Assembly (NCBI GenBank): GCA_002323995.1
Contig: DCQY01000106.1
Coordinates: 1 to 6,971 of the forward strand
DNA length: 6,971 nt
Direction: 5' to 3'
From: Akkermansiaceae bacterium UBA1506
GTDB lineage: Bacteria > Verrucomicrobiota > Verrucomicrobiia > Verrucomicrobiales > DEV007
Shown one piece after another: positions 1 to 5,934 of this stretch. The notes beneath the pieces are model-generated. The model was not told the DNA's origin, did not search any database, and worked only from the letters and a program-made list of their open reading frames with translations. Position numbers and translations under genes: made by a program. Position 1 is the stretch's first letter, and each line of letters opens with the position of its first letter.

Positions 1-615
1 CCCTTTTTTTGGATGGATACGCCCTAGGAACAGAAGCGTTTTTCGACCATCGCGAAGGTTATTGTCAGGGATATTCTCAGGAAGATCGACTCCGTTAGGC
101 ACAACTGCGACGGGGCCTTTGATACCATAATTTCGAAACGACTGGGCTTCAGAGTGACACAGAGCATGAAGGCAGGACGCATTCTTTAAGTGGCGATTCT
201 CAAACAGTCTGACTGCGACCCGCTTTTTTAAACGCGAACGGTTGAGGGCCCATTCATCGAGCATTCCATGTGGACTGACGAGGTAGGGAATACGATGGCT
301 CGTAGCGAATCGGTAGGCGGTGATAGAGGCCTGAGTCCACAGGCCGTGAGTGTGAATTAAAGAGGGCGATTGTTCAAACAGCGCCTTCCTCATTTTCGGG
401 GCCCAAGTCATTTGAGGTAGTGCTTTGGCAGGAAGCGCGGAAAGGTGGTGTCCCGTCCATTTTGGGATTTTTGTACCTGCATCTAGATGGCCGATGGCAT
501 TCACTTCAAGACTGAGTGACACTTGAGCGGAAGCAAGTGCGCTCAAGGCTTCTGGTATTCCACCTCCTAAGGTGGAGACAGAAGCCGTTACGTGGGTAAC
601 CCTCTTAAGACTCAC
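1..615 (-). CDS. GT4 family glycosyltransferase, N-terminal half (runs off left edge)
   Basis: The frame is open from 615 to base 1 and gives 205 residues with no stop. It is the acceptor-binding half of a GT-B, GT4-type retaining glycosyltransferase. Residues 5-12 form the first beta strand, followed by a glycine-rich loop (LGGGIPEAL, 16-24). HTHGLW lies at 88-93, SPHGMLDEWALN at 114-125 and the domain-linking VVPNGVD at 171-177. GRIHPKKG at 198-205 opens the C-terminal nucleotide-sugar domain, whose E-x7-E region is outside the window. I chose the GTG at 615 because the conserved N-terminal strand starts a few codons later. The only other start codon after the preceding in-frame stop is a TTG at 666, and neither has a clear Shine-Dalgarno. 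By family this is a cytoplasmic, membrane-associated sugar transferase in polysaccharide assembly. Donor and acceptor cannot be read from sequence. A 316-base gap separates it from the upstream gene, so it may have its own promoter. Confidence 0.9.
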   Translation of the reverse strand, partial: MSLKRVTHVTASVSTLGGGIPEALSALASAQVSLSLEVNAIGHLDAGTKIPKWTGHHLSALPAKALPQMTWAPKMRKALFEQSPSLIHTHGLWTQASITAYRFATSHRIPYLVSPHGMLDEWALNRSRLKKRVAVRLFENRHLKNASCLHALCHSEAQSFRNYGIKGPVAVVPNGVDLPENIPDNNLRDGRKTLLFLGRIHPKKG

Positions 616-645
616 GGATATATTGATTTCAGAATTGATACTTTT

Positions 646-661
646 GACCCTTAATCGGGTC
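646..661 (-). repeat. Short inverted repeat in the 5' leader
   Basis: On the minus strand GACCC and GGGTC flank the six-base loop GATTAA, giving a perfect 5-bp stem about 30 bases upstream of the proposed GTG start at 615. It is too short to call a terminator or operator. It is listed because it is the only hairpin close to this start. Confidence 0.2.
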
Positions 662-814
662 TTCAAAGAGCACTTTTATCAAATTTTTAGCGACCAAACT
701 TTTTTAAACGAATTTGGCGATGACGCTTGTGAAAATTTCATTTGATTGATTTCGAAACCACTTCGGGAGAGCTCACTTTGAATGACTGTGGCTTTTCAGT
801 TTGTGATGGAGAAG

Positions 815-843
815 ATTTTACCGCATCAGTGGAATTTTTCCAA
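815..843 (-). promoter_or_regulatory. Putative sigma70-type promoter for the gene at 615
   Basis: Reading the minus strand, TTGGAA (843-838, four of six matches to the -35 consensus) is followed by a 17-base spacer and TAAAAT (820-815, five of six matches to the -10 consensus). Spacing is optimal and the pair sits in the only long gap of the window, oriented towards the glycosyltransferase starting at 615. Initiation near 808 would leave a leader of about 190 bases. Such hexamers occur by chance in AT-rich DNA, so this rests on position and spacing only. Confidence 0.35.
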
Positions 844-896
844 GTGACCCAGTGATTTTTACAAGTGTGTTCTCGGTATCATAAACAAGGCTTTTA

Positions 897-920
897 GATC
901 AAAGCAGGTTGCGCTTGATC
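897..920 (-). repeat. Imperfect inverted repeat after the glycosyltransferase stop codon
   Basis: On the minus strand GATCAAGC pairs with GCTTTGATC (8 bp with one bulged T) around a seven-base loop, starting 11 bases after the TGA at 934-932. The position fits a transcript-end hairpin. However, no U-run follows (next bases TAAAAG) and the stem is not GC-rich, so it is not a canonical intrinsic terminator. It may stabilise the mRNA 3' end or mean nothing. Confidence 0.3.
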
Positions 921-931
921 ATCTGAATTTT

Positions 932-2119
932 TCACGAAGCCCTCAGTAGTTTTTTTAACCCTTCGCCAAAAGCTAGCGTTGGGCATTTCTTTTGCAGTTG
1001 AGCAAAGCTATTTTGACCTAGCAGACTAATTTCTTCCGCCGAAAGTGTGGCAACCTTTAAAAGTGAATCGGCGATCGAATCAGAGGCTTTTGGGTCGAAT
1101 TTCCAGCCATTGAAATCGTTTATGACGAGCTCTTCGGCTGCCCCAACGTTCGAACTTGAAAGAATAGGCAGTCGGCAAGCCATCGCTTCATTGATTACGA
1201 GGCCCCAGGGTTCACTTAGCGCTGGATGAACAAAACAGCCTGCATGGGCGTAGAACCGAGGAAGTTCCCCGATTTGTCGAAAACCAGGAAAGAAGACGGT
1301 CGCCGCAGTTTCGTTCACCTGCCTTAAATCCCAGGGAGCAACGGCTTCCATTTTGAGACCGTATCGCTCACATTGTTCTTGCATGTACGGCATTAATGGT
1401 CCGTCTCCGAGGAGACAGAGATCCCAACCATTGACAGGTGAATCGGTATCGCTTGTTGCCTCAGCGAAGGCCGAAATCAGGCGATCGAGGTTCTTGCGTT
1501 CAACGAAACGGTTGGAGGCCAGAAAGTAGGGCTGAAGAGTAAGTGAGGCATCAAACTTTCGAAAGCGATCGGCTTCGGTTGCGAAGTAATGATTGTTCAC
1601 CACATTATAGCCGAATTGAATAGCTTCAGATGACACGCCAAGTTTCACGAGGTAGTCACGATGGGAATGAGCGCCGACGAGTCCGGCGTCGAATTCGCTA
1701 ATCAGGCGTTTTTTAACCAATTCTTTTGCCATATTTCGTTGATCATCTACTTCCCGAGTTTCGCTCATAACAATAGCTTGAGCCCCGTTTTTTCGGCACC
1801 ATGATAAGCAGCTTCTCGCATCCGGAGATCCCCAACCGGAGATCGCGATGGCATCGGGTCGAAGCTCGTTCAAGACTTTTCTAAATTCGCTTTTGACACT
1901 GCGGCGAGGGATTGATTCCCATTCTGCGCTAGGAAACACGGTATGACGGATCCAGGATTGTTGTTCAGTTTCTTTATTCCAGGCATAAGTTGCGTCAAGA
2001 CCTGCGGTTTCTAGAGTGATCACGTTCCAACCTGTTTCTGCCAGAGCCTCGACCGCAGAGTCGATCCTGGCGATATGGTAGGGGCCAAGGCGAGCGAACT
2101 GAATGGCGACGGTTGGCAT
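932..2119 (-). CDS. GT4 family glycosyltransferase
   Basis: This 395-residue protein is a full-length GT-B fold, GT4-type retaining glycosyltransferase. The N-terminal acceptor domain opens with a beta strand and FARLGPYHIARID (8-20). The donor domain starts at YFLASNRFVERKN (198-210), with K209 in the usual phosphate-contacting place, and carries LLGDGP (236-241). The E-x7-E motif is intact in SEPWGLVINEAMA (E303 and E311), so an active enzyme is expected. No signal peptide or membrane helix is evident, which fits a cytoplasmic enzyme working on a lipid-linked acceptor. The ATG at 2119 directly precedes the first strand. An AAGGAAG purine stretch lies upstream, but with longer than usual spacing. 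The upstream glycosyltransferase ends 31 bases before it, implying co-transcription. The sugar specificity is unknown. Confidence 0.93.
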   Translation of the reverse strand: MPTVAIQFARLGPYHIARIDSAVEALAETGWNVITLETAGLDATYAWNKETEQQSWIRHTVFPSAEWESIPRRSVKSEFRKVLNELRPDAIAISGWGSPDARSCLSWCRKNGAQAIVMSETREVDDQRNMAKELVKKRLISEFDAGLVGAHSHRDYLVKLGVSSEAIQFGYNVVNNHYFATEADRFRKFDASLTLQPYFLASNRFVERKNLDRLISAFAEATSDTDSPVNGWDLCLLGDGPLMPYMQEQCERYGLKMEAVAPWDLRQVNETAATVFFPGFRQIGELPRFYAHAGCFVHPALSEPWGLVINEAMACRLPILSSSNVGAAEELVINDFNGWKFDPKASDSIADSLLKVATLSAEEISLLGQNSFAQLQKKCPTLAFGEGLKKLLRAS

Positions 2120-2132
2120 TGCTTGTATACGA

Positions 2133-2139
2133 CTTCCTT
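2133..2139 (-). promoter_or_regulatory. Likely Shine-Dalgarno of the 2119 gene, unusually far from ATG
   Basis: AAGGAAG on the minus strand is the best anti-16S match upstream of the ATG at 2119. The AAGGA core ends about 15 bases before the start, longer than the usual 5-9. No in-frame alternative start lies between them, and the protein's conserved N-terminal strand supports the ATG at 2119. Confidence 0.3.
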
Positions 2140-2156
2140 GCTGGCTTCTGCTAGCA
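2139..2156 (-). repeat. Intercistronic inverted repeat between two glycosyltransferase genes
   Basis: On the minus strand TGCTAGC and GCCAGCA flank an AGAA loop (7-bp stem with one A-C mismatch). The TAG stop of the upstream gene lies within the first arm, and the repeat ends where the purine-rich AAGGAAG begins. It could affect translation of the downstream gene, but it is short and may be chance. CTGCTAGCAG at 2148-2157 is also a perfect 10-base palindrome. Confidence 0.25.
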
Positions 2157-3326
2157 GGGACACTGGCGAATTAGATTGTTCCACTCTCTGGTGGAGTAGG
2201 ATAAACAATGTCTCTGGATGAAAGCTTGTTTTGCGTTTGCTCCGAGCCTTTTTTGTAATTGGGCAGAGTCTCTCAGTTTGTTCACAGCCAGTAGAAGTTC
2301 AACGGCGGTTTGGCAAACGATGCCAGCAGTCGCATTCTCAATATCAATTGCTGTTTGACATGAGCGTGGCCCAACGAAAATCACTGGTATTCCCAAAGCC
2401 ATCAATGGATAGAGTTTTGAGGGAACGCAAGTTCCTTCCATTTCTGCGTCCAGAGACACTATGTGGACATCGCCACATGAAAGAAACTCTTGGAGGTACT
2501 CCCTCTCGACTCTGCCACGGATTATGATATTTAAATCGCGCTGCTCTGCAGCAAGAGTGGCCACATCATCGATGCCGGGTCCGGAGCCAGAGAAGAGCCA
2601 TTGAATTTGATTGTTGTTTTCGGGTAGTAACAGAGCATCACAAATGAGTTCAAAATTGTGCCAATCACCTGCAAAGCCTGAGTACATTATCGTAAACTGA
2701 TCGTTTAGTCCGAATTTCGATTTCGATTTATCTGGAGCGGGTTGGAACTCCTGCCATTTGTCTGGTGCCCAAGTTCCGATTATTTTGATTTTTTCGCGAG
2801 GAATATTGAGTTCGGTTAGGGCACTTTTCATGCAGGCACCAAGCGTCACGACTTTATCTACCTTTTTAAGTGACTTCGTTTGGATGCTTTTGAAGACTTT
2901 CGCTAAGAATCGTTTTATGGGGCCTGAACGGCGGAGGATTTGTTCCAACGGCAGATCCATGACCCAGGCTATCGAAATCGCGTTGGTTTTGCGTTTTAGG
3001 ATATTTGCTGCAGTTCCGGCGAGTCTTGGGCTGTCCATCCAAACAACCAAGTCGAACTTTTTCTTTGTTGTCATGGCGCGGAAGCAGAGAATTTGAAGCA
3101 ACAGGAATTCAGAAAGAGGCGCTGGAATAAAATTTGGGATTGGCTTAATCCCTTCAACGCTAATGGCGCCAGCCTCATCCTCGATCTGGTAGCTTTTTGA
3201 ATCACCTAAACACCAGACGAATATATCGTTGCCATCTAGCGAAAGCGATTCGATGAGTTCTGTTGCGATGTGCGACGTCGCGGCCCAGCCTTTTCCAATG
3301 GATTGGCAAATTAAGAGTAGCTTCAT
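2151..3326 (-). CDS. GT4 family glycosyltransferase, WcaI-like
   Basis: This 391-residue GT-B protein resembles the WcaI-like branch of GT4 (colanic acid and related exopolysaccharide enzymes). Residues 2-11 are the first beta strand and loop. The donor domain opens with TIMYSGFAGDWHNFE (212-226) and includes FSGSGPG (245-251). HIVSLDAEMEGTCVPSKLY (288-306) and VIFVGP (315-320) are the branch's hallmark: the classical second Glu of E-x7-E is absent and VPSKLY stands there, as I recall for WcaI-type proteins. A hydrophobic patch at 64-83 could help membrane association, but no true transmembrane segment is evident. The ATG at 3326 is supported by the N-terminal strand; AGGA sits immediately before it, too close for an ordinary Shine-Dalgarno. 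The gene ends 31 bases before the next glycosyltransferase. By analogy it transfers a hexose or deoxyhexose to a lipid-linked intermediate; this is inference. Confidence 0.92.
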   Translation of the reverse strand: MKLLLICQSIGKGWAATSHIATELIESLSLDGNDIFVWCLGDSKSYQIEDEAGAISVEGIKPIPNFIPAPLSEFLLLQILCFRAMTTKKKFDLVVWMDSPRLAGTAANILKRKTNAISIAWVMDLPLEQILRRSGPIKRFLAKVFKSIQTKSLKKVDKVVTLGACMKSALTELNIPREKIKIIGTWAPDKWQEFQPAPDKSKSKFGLNDQFTIMYSGFAGDWHNFELICDALLLPENNNQIQWLFSGSGPGIDDVATLAAEQRDLNIIIRGRVEREYLQEFLSCGDVHIVSLDAEMEGTCVPSKLYPLMALGIPVIFVGPRSCQTAIDIENATAGIVCQTAVELLLAVNKLRDSAQLQKRLGANAKQAFIQRHCLSYSTREWNNLIRQCPC

Positions 3327-3398
3327 TCCTGAATCAGATAGAAATTTCGCTATTTGGCATGGTCAACGTCGGCATGCACAAGGTTAGGTGAGATATAC

Positions 3399-3515
3399 CT
3401 ACCCTTGAGACTCGATCGAAGATTTACGCTGCCGTTCGAATATCATCAAATTTTGATAATACCAACTAGATACTGTCGAGGAGTCTTTCCAATCCTGCCT
3501 CCAAAGTTTGGATTG
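3399..3515 (-). pseudogene. Severed C-terminal tail of the methyltransferase, in frame after the internal TAA
   Basis: After the TAA at 3518-3516 the same minus-strand frame stays open for 38 codons to a TAG at 3401-3399. The residues QSKLWRQDWKDSSTVSSWY continue into YQNLMIFERQ, which is how this methyltransferase family normally ends: an amphipathic helix with Trp residues, then the last beta strand with W-Y-Y-x-N-L-M-I-F. The tail has no start codon or ribosome binding site to be made on its own. Together with the upstream part, the ancestral protein would be about 223 residues, a normal family length. I interpret it as the lost end of a gene broken by one nonsense change, or as sequence restored if the TAA is a base error. 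Confidence 0.8.
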
Positions 3516-4070
3516 TTAACGGTGATAGTTAAATTCTTTCTCAGCAAATTTTGATATCCAGTAAGAGTGGGGTTGCTCATTGATGTGGTCTAAGCCGCCT
3601 TGGCCCGGTGTGGCGGCGGTAAAGACGATGACTTCAGCCAGGTTAGCTAGAAGAGAGATGAATTGATTGGCTGAAGACTCTGGAAGGTGTTCGGCTACTT
3701 CCATACTGACGGCCAGATTAAATGGTTCTTCGGGAGTGAATGTATCAGTTTTTATATCGAAACTTTTTACGGGGAGCCCTCTCGTGACGCAGTAGTCGAG
3801 TCCGGCTTTTGAATGCTCAAGCCCGAAAACATTACACCCTTTATCACGAAGGGTCCCGAGGAGCGCTCCAGTTCCGCAACCGACGTCAATAACTCTTTTA
3901 GGAGCGAGTTCATTGACGATGGAGTTAGAGATTTTTACCGCACTTTCTTTTGCTGAATCCTCGACGACATCTCGGTAATAGGAGCGAGTGTAAACTGAAT
4001 CATGCCCCAAAATCATGGATTTTAGTTTTGTGACTGATTTACACTCTCGGATTCGGTTAGGTATCACCAA
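3516..4070 (-). CDS. Class I SAM-dependent methyltransferase, cut short by an in-frame TAA
   Basis: The visible product is 184 residues of a Rossmann-fold methyltransferase. HDSVYTRSYYRDVVEDSA (23-40) is the usual entry helix and VIDVGCGTG (60-68) is the SAM-binding motif I. GLEHS (83-87) ends strand 2 with the acidic ribose-contacting residue, SMEVAEHLP (122-130) is the post-II region, and TAATPGQGGLDHINEQP (151-167) is the family's C-terminal signature. Translation stops after FNYHR, before the last helix and strand; the missing 38 codons follow in frame (3515-3399). The truncated form lacks the final core strand and is probably unstable or inactive. The frame is open upstream to 4158 with no ATG, GTG or TTG before the TTG at 4070. 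GTG at 4067 and ATG at 4016 are alternatives, and none has a good Shine-Dalgarno. If active it would O- or N-methylate a sugar of the glycan; the substrate is unknown. Confidence 0.82.
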   Translation of the reverse strand: MVIPNRIRECKSVTKLKSMILGHDSVYTRSYYRDVVEDSAKESAVKISNSIVNELAPKRVIDVGCGTGALLGTLRDKGCNVFGLEHSKAGLDYCVTRGLPVKSFDIKTDTFTPEEPFNLAVSMEVAEHLPESSANQFISLLANLAEVIVFTAATPGQGGLDHINEQPHSYWISKFAEKEFNYHR

Positions 4071-4149
4071 TTTGTAAAGTGATTTGGGGCGAATCTTTAT
4101 ACGCTTTAGAAAAGAAATTCGAATGGTTGGCGAAAGATAAAGTAATCTT

Positions 4150-4689
4150 TCAGGCTAGGTGAGAACGGAAATTTAATTTGTATTCAAGACACTTATTGCG
4201 ATCTCCGATCTTTCGAGCTGGATTGCCAGCAACAATGGTAAAAGGTTCCACGTTTTTTGTAACGATAGCGCCTGCAGCAACGACGGCTCCCTCTCCAATG
4301 GTTACTCCGGGAAGGATAGTGGCCCGGTAGGCAATCCAGGCTCGGTCCCCGATAACGACATTGCCGCCGCGATCTGCAAGGTCAGGGGATTGAGGGTCGT
4401 GACCCAAAGTGAGTATTGTGGCTTCCGGGCCGATGGATACATCGTTCCCCGTGGTAATGGAAAATTTTCGTCCGTCCAGAAGGCAATCAAAGTTGATCAC
4501 GTTGCGATTGCCGATGGAAATTTTTCGGCCATTAAGAAAGCGGCAGCGCATCTGAATGTCGCAGTTCTTGCCCAACCTTAAGAGATAGCAGTTGAGATAT
4601 GAGCGCCGAAGTGCCTGAATTGGGAGATAAGACAGAATGGCGTTGTATGCGTAAGACAGGAGGCTACCTAATACTACTTTTGCTTTCAT
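4150..4689 (-). CDS. Hexapeptide-repeat (left-handed beta-helix) O-acetyltransferase
   Basis: This 179-residue protein belongs to the LbetaH acyltransferases of the maltose O-acetyltransferase/WcaF/CatB kind, which normally transfer acetyl from acetyl-CoA to a sugar hydroxyl as a trimer. Residues 1-40 are hydrophobic and helical. Imperfect hexapeptide repeats run from about 42 to 145 (ISIGNR, VSIGPE, VVIGDR, VTIGEG, AVVAAG). The loop TLGHDPQSPD (94-103) holds the probable catalytic His97. The C-terminal AIVTKNVEPFTIVAGNPAR (141-159) is the usual coil-closing and CoA-proximal signature. The length is normal for the family and all motifs are present. ATG at 4689 is preceded by AAGAG with 7-base spacing, the best ribosome binding site in the window. 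It lies between glycosyltransferase and methyltransferase genes, so it likely acetylates the repeat unit or a precursor. Serine acetyltransferase is unlikely given the motifs and N-terminus. Confidence 0.9.
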   Translation of the reverse strand: MKAKVVLGSLLSYAYNAILSYLPIQALRRSYLNCYLLRLGKNCDIQMRCRFLNGRKISIGNRNVINFDCLLDGRKFSITTGNDVSIGPEATILTLGHDPQSPDLADRGGNVVIGDRAWIAYRATILPGVTIGEGAVVAAGAIVTKNVEPFTIVAGNPARKIGDRNKCLEYKLNFRSHLA

Positions 4690-4725
4690 TCAAATGCTCT
4701 TAACACAAGGGCTGCTGGTTTGTAG

Positions 4726-4747
4726 GGTTAGCGAGGATCGCGTAACC
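4726..4747 (-). repeat. Intercistronic inverted repeat upstream of the acyltransferase
   Basis: On the minus strand GGTTA-c-GCGA and TCGC-TAACC form a 9-bp stem with one bulged C and a three-base loop. It lies in the 102-base spacer between the glycosyltransferase stop (4792) and the acyltransferase start (4689). There is no U-run after it, so it does not look like an intrinsic terminator. A processing or mRNA-stability hairpin, or a protein-binding palindrome, is possible. Confidence 0.4.
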
Positions 4748-4791
4748 GTTGAGATTGCATGATGAGATGATAGACATTGGTGCGAGAACTG

Positions 4792-5934
4792 TCAGCGGGA
4801 GGCGACTGGGAATATCTGGGAAATCACGATCTTGGCATTTCGTTTCCACGAGTTCTCCTTAATGTAGAGGTCCCAGTCAGGTGTGGCGGGTTTGTCTATA
4901 GCTTCTTGGATGGCTTGCTCAAGCCCTAGTTGGCTGTCTGGTTGTGCCCAAGTGCCTAGGTTGTAGAGCTCCACCGAGTTTTTCAATGGACCGTCTCCGC
5001 TTGAGGCAATGCAGGGAACACGAAAGTTTGCGGCTGTGTTGAGGACACCACTGGCTGAGCGGAAATTTGAACTGTAGGTTAACATCAAGAGATCAGCTGC
5101 GGTGAAGAGGTCACCCACTTGGGACTCTGGAACATGTTCGATAATCCAGCGACAACGGGAGTCGATACCAAGTTCTTGAGCCATTTCCTGATAGTATTGA
5201 GCAGGCCGTTGGCCGCTTGATTGCTCTTTGCCCGCGACTATGAGATAGCAGTCCGGTAGGCTTTTTAGGCTCTTGATGATGAGGTCGAGATTCTTTCCAT
5301 CGCGGATGTGTCCAAAGCTGAGGAGTACGGTGGACTGGTCTGGAATTTGAAGTGAGGCTTTCGCTTTCTCATGAGTCATCTTCGAGGGAGGGAATGAGTA
5401 AATTCCATGAGGGATTACACTCGTAATCAGTTCAGGATTTGCGTTCCCGAGTTCCAGCTCAATAGGTTCGTGAACGAAAGCGTTGGAGAGAAAAGAATAC
5501 GCCTTTTGAATTGAGTAGTGGTGCCACCACTTTGGGCCAAGTACGAAGTCCCGAACAGGGTCGTGCACGATCGCACCAAATCGAACCCCCCGATTGGCAT
5601 GTTTCACAAGCCGCCATGTCCAAAAGGGGGCAAGATATTCGGAAAAACTTAAGATTACGTGGTGATAATTGAATTTTCGAATAACGAGATCCAATTGCTT
5701 TACGTCTTCTAGAATCCATGAAAAATGATCAAGTTTCTTTAAAAAGGATCGACTGGGAGCCTTAGCTTCCTTCAGGCGTGGCAGGGTGGTGAAGCTACCC
5801 GAGCGTTCATTGGAAAAGGTGGGGCGACAGAGGATCGTGACTTCCACGCCTTCCTGGCCAAGCGCATCAGCTTGAGCCTGTGTGTAGTCGGCGAGTCCCC
5901 CGTGGCTGTATGGCGCGAAATAAAGTAATCGCAT
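4792..5934 (-). CDS. GT4-like glycosyltransferase with non-canonical E-x7-E region
   Basis: This 380-residue GT-B protein starts with the strand and glycine loop MRLLYFAPYSHGGLADYTQA (1-20), typical of GT4 acceptor domains. HDPVRDF (124-130) and VIPHGIYSFP (173-182) mark the end of the N-terminal domain. LLSFGHIRDGKNLDLII (204-220) opens the donor domain, with R211 and K214 in the usual phosphate-contacting positions. The region that normally carries E-x7-E reads TYSSNFRSASGVLNTAANF (286-304) with no glutamate. This is either a trait of a diverged branch (FRS-x-SGVLN) or a sign of altered catalysis. The ATG at 5934 overlaps the upstream TGA as TGATG, so translation is probably coupled to the preceding glycosyltransferase; no separate Shine-Dalgarno is visible. 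The protein is presumably a cytoplasmic-face sugar transferase in the same pathway, of unknown specificity. Confidence 0.9.
   Translation of the reverse strand: MRLLYFAPYSHGGLADYTQAQADALGQEGVEVTILCRPTFSNERSGSFTTLPRLKEAKAPSRSFLKKLDHFSWILEDVKQLDLVIRKFNYHHVILSFSEYLAPFWTWRLVKHANRGVRFGAIVHDPVRDFVLGPKWWHHYSIQKAYSFLSNAFVHEPIELELGNANPELITSVIPHGIYSFPPSKMTHEKAKASLQIPDQSTVLLSFGHIRDGKNLDLIIKSLKSLPDCYLIVAGKEQSSGQRPAQYYQEMAQELGIDSRCRWIIEHVPESQVGDLFTAADLLMLTYSSNFRSASGVLNTAANFRVPCIASSGDGPLKNSVELYNLGTWAQPDSQLGLEQAIQEAIDKPATPDWDLYIKENSWKRNAKIVISQIFPVASR

Larger units (their letters stand above)
616..931. other. AT-rich intergenic gap without a supported gene
   Basis: These 316 bases separate two glycosyltransferase genes in a locus that is otherwise tightly packed. 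Neither strand has a convincing coding frame; the minus-strand frame of the downstream gene is closed by stops just upstream of 666. The gap holds an imperfect inverted repeat right after the upstream stop codon (897-920), a promoter-like pair of hexamers (815-843) and a short inverted repeat (646-661). The likely role is to end one transcript and start another, or to carry a long 5' leader for the gene at 615. No JUMPstart/ops-like element was seen. Confidence 0.6.

Noticed and set aside
679..741. 20-residue minus-strand frame (MKFSQASSPNSFKK...) in the gap as a leader peptide
   Set aside because: It has no Shine-Dalgarno, no regulatory codon run and no terminator after it; frames of this length are expected by chance.
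897..920. Intrinsic terminator after the 932-2119 gene
   Set aside because: The stem is AT-rich and bulged and no U-run follows. It is kept only as an inverted repeat.
2020..2208. 62-codon minus-strand frame spanning the junction of two glycosyltransferases
   Set aside because: It overlaps two well-supported genes in another frame and has no recognisable domain.
2231..3096. Plus-strand open frames at 2231-2527 and 2758-3096
   Set aside because: They lie antisense inside the WcaI-like glycosyltransferase, resemble no family, and are low-complexity shadows of its codons.
3327..3398. Promoter TTGACC...TTCTAT before the 3326 gene
   Set aside because: The -10 match is poor (3 of 6) and the implied start would leave only a few bases before the ATG.
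3354..3554. 66-codon plus-strand frame over the methyltransferase tail
   Set aside because: It is antisense to the methyltransferase tail, which has clear family motifs; this frame has none.
4302..4581. Open frames on both strands inside the acyltransferase (4302-4490 minus, 4390-4581 plus)
   Set aside because: The hexapeptide-repeat frame is unambiguous, and these are shadows of its repetitive codons.
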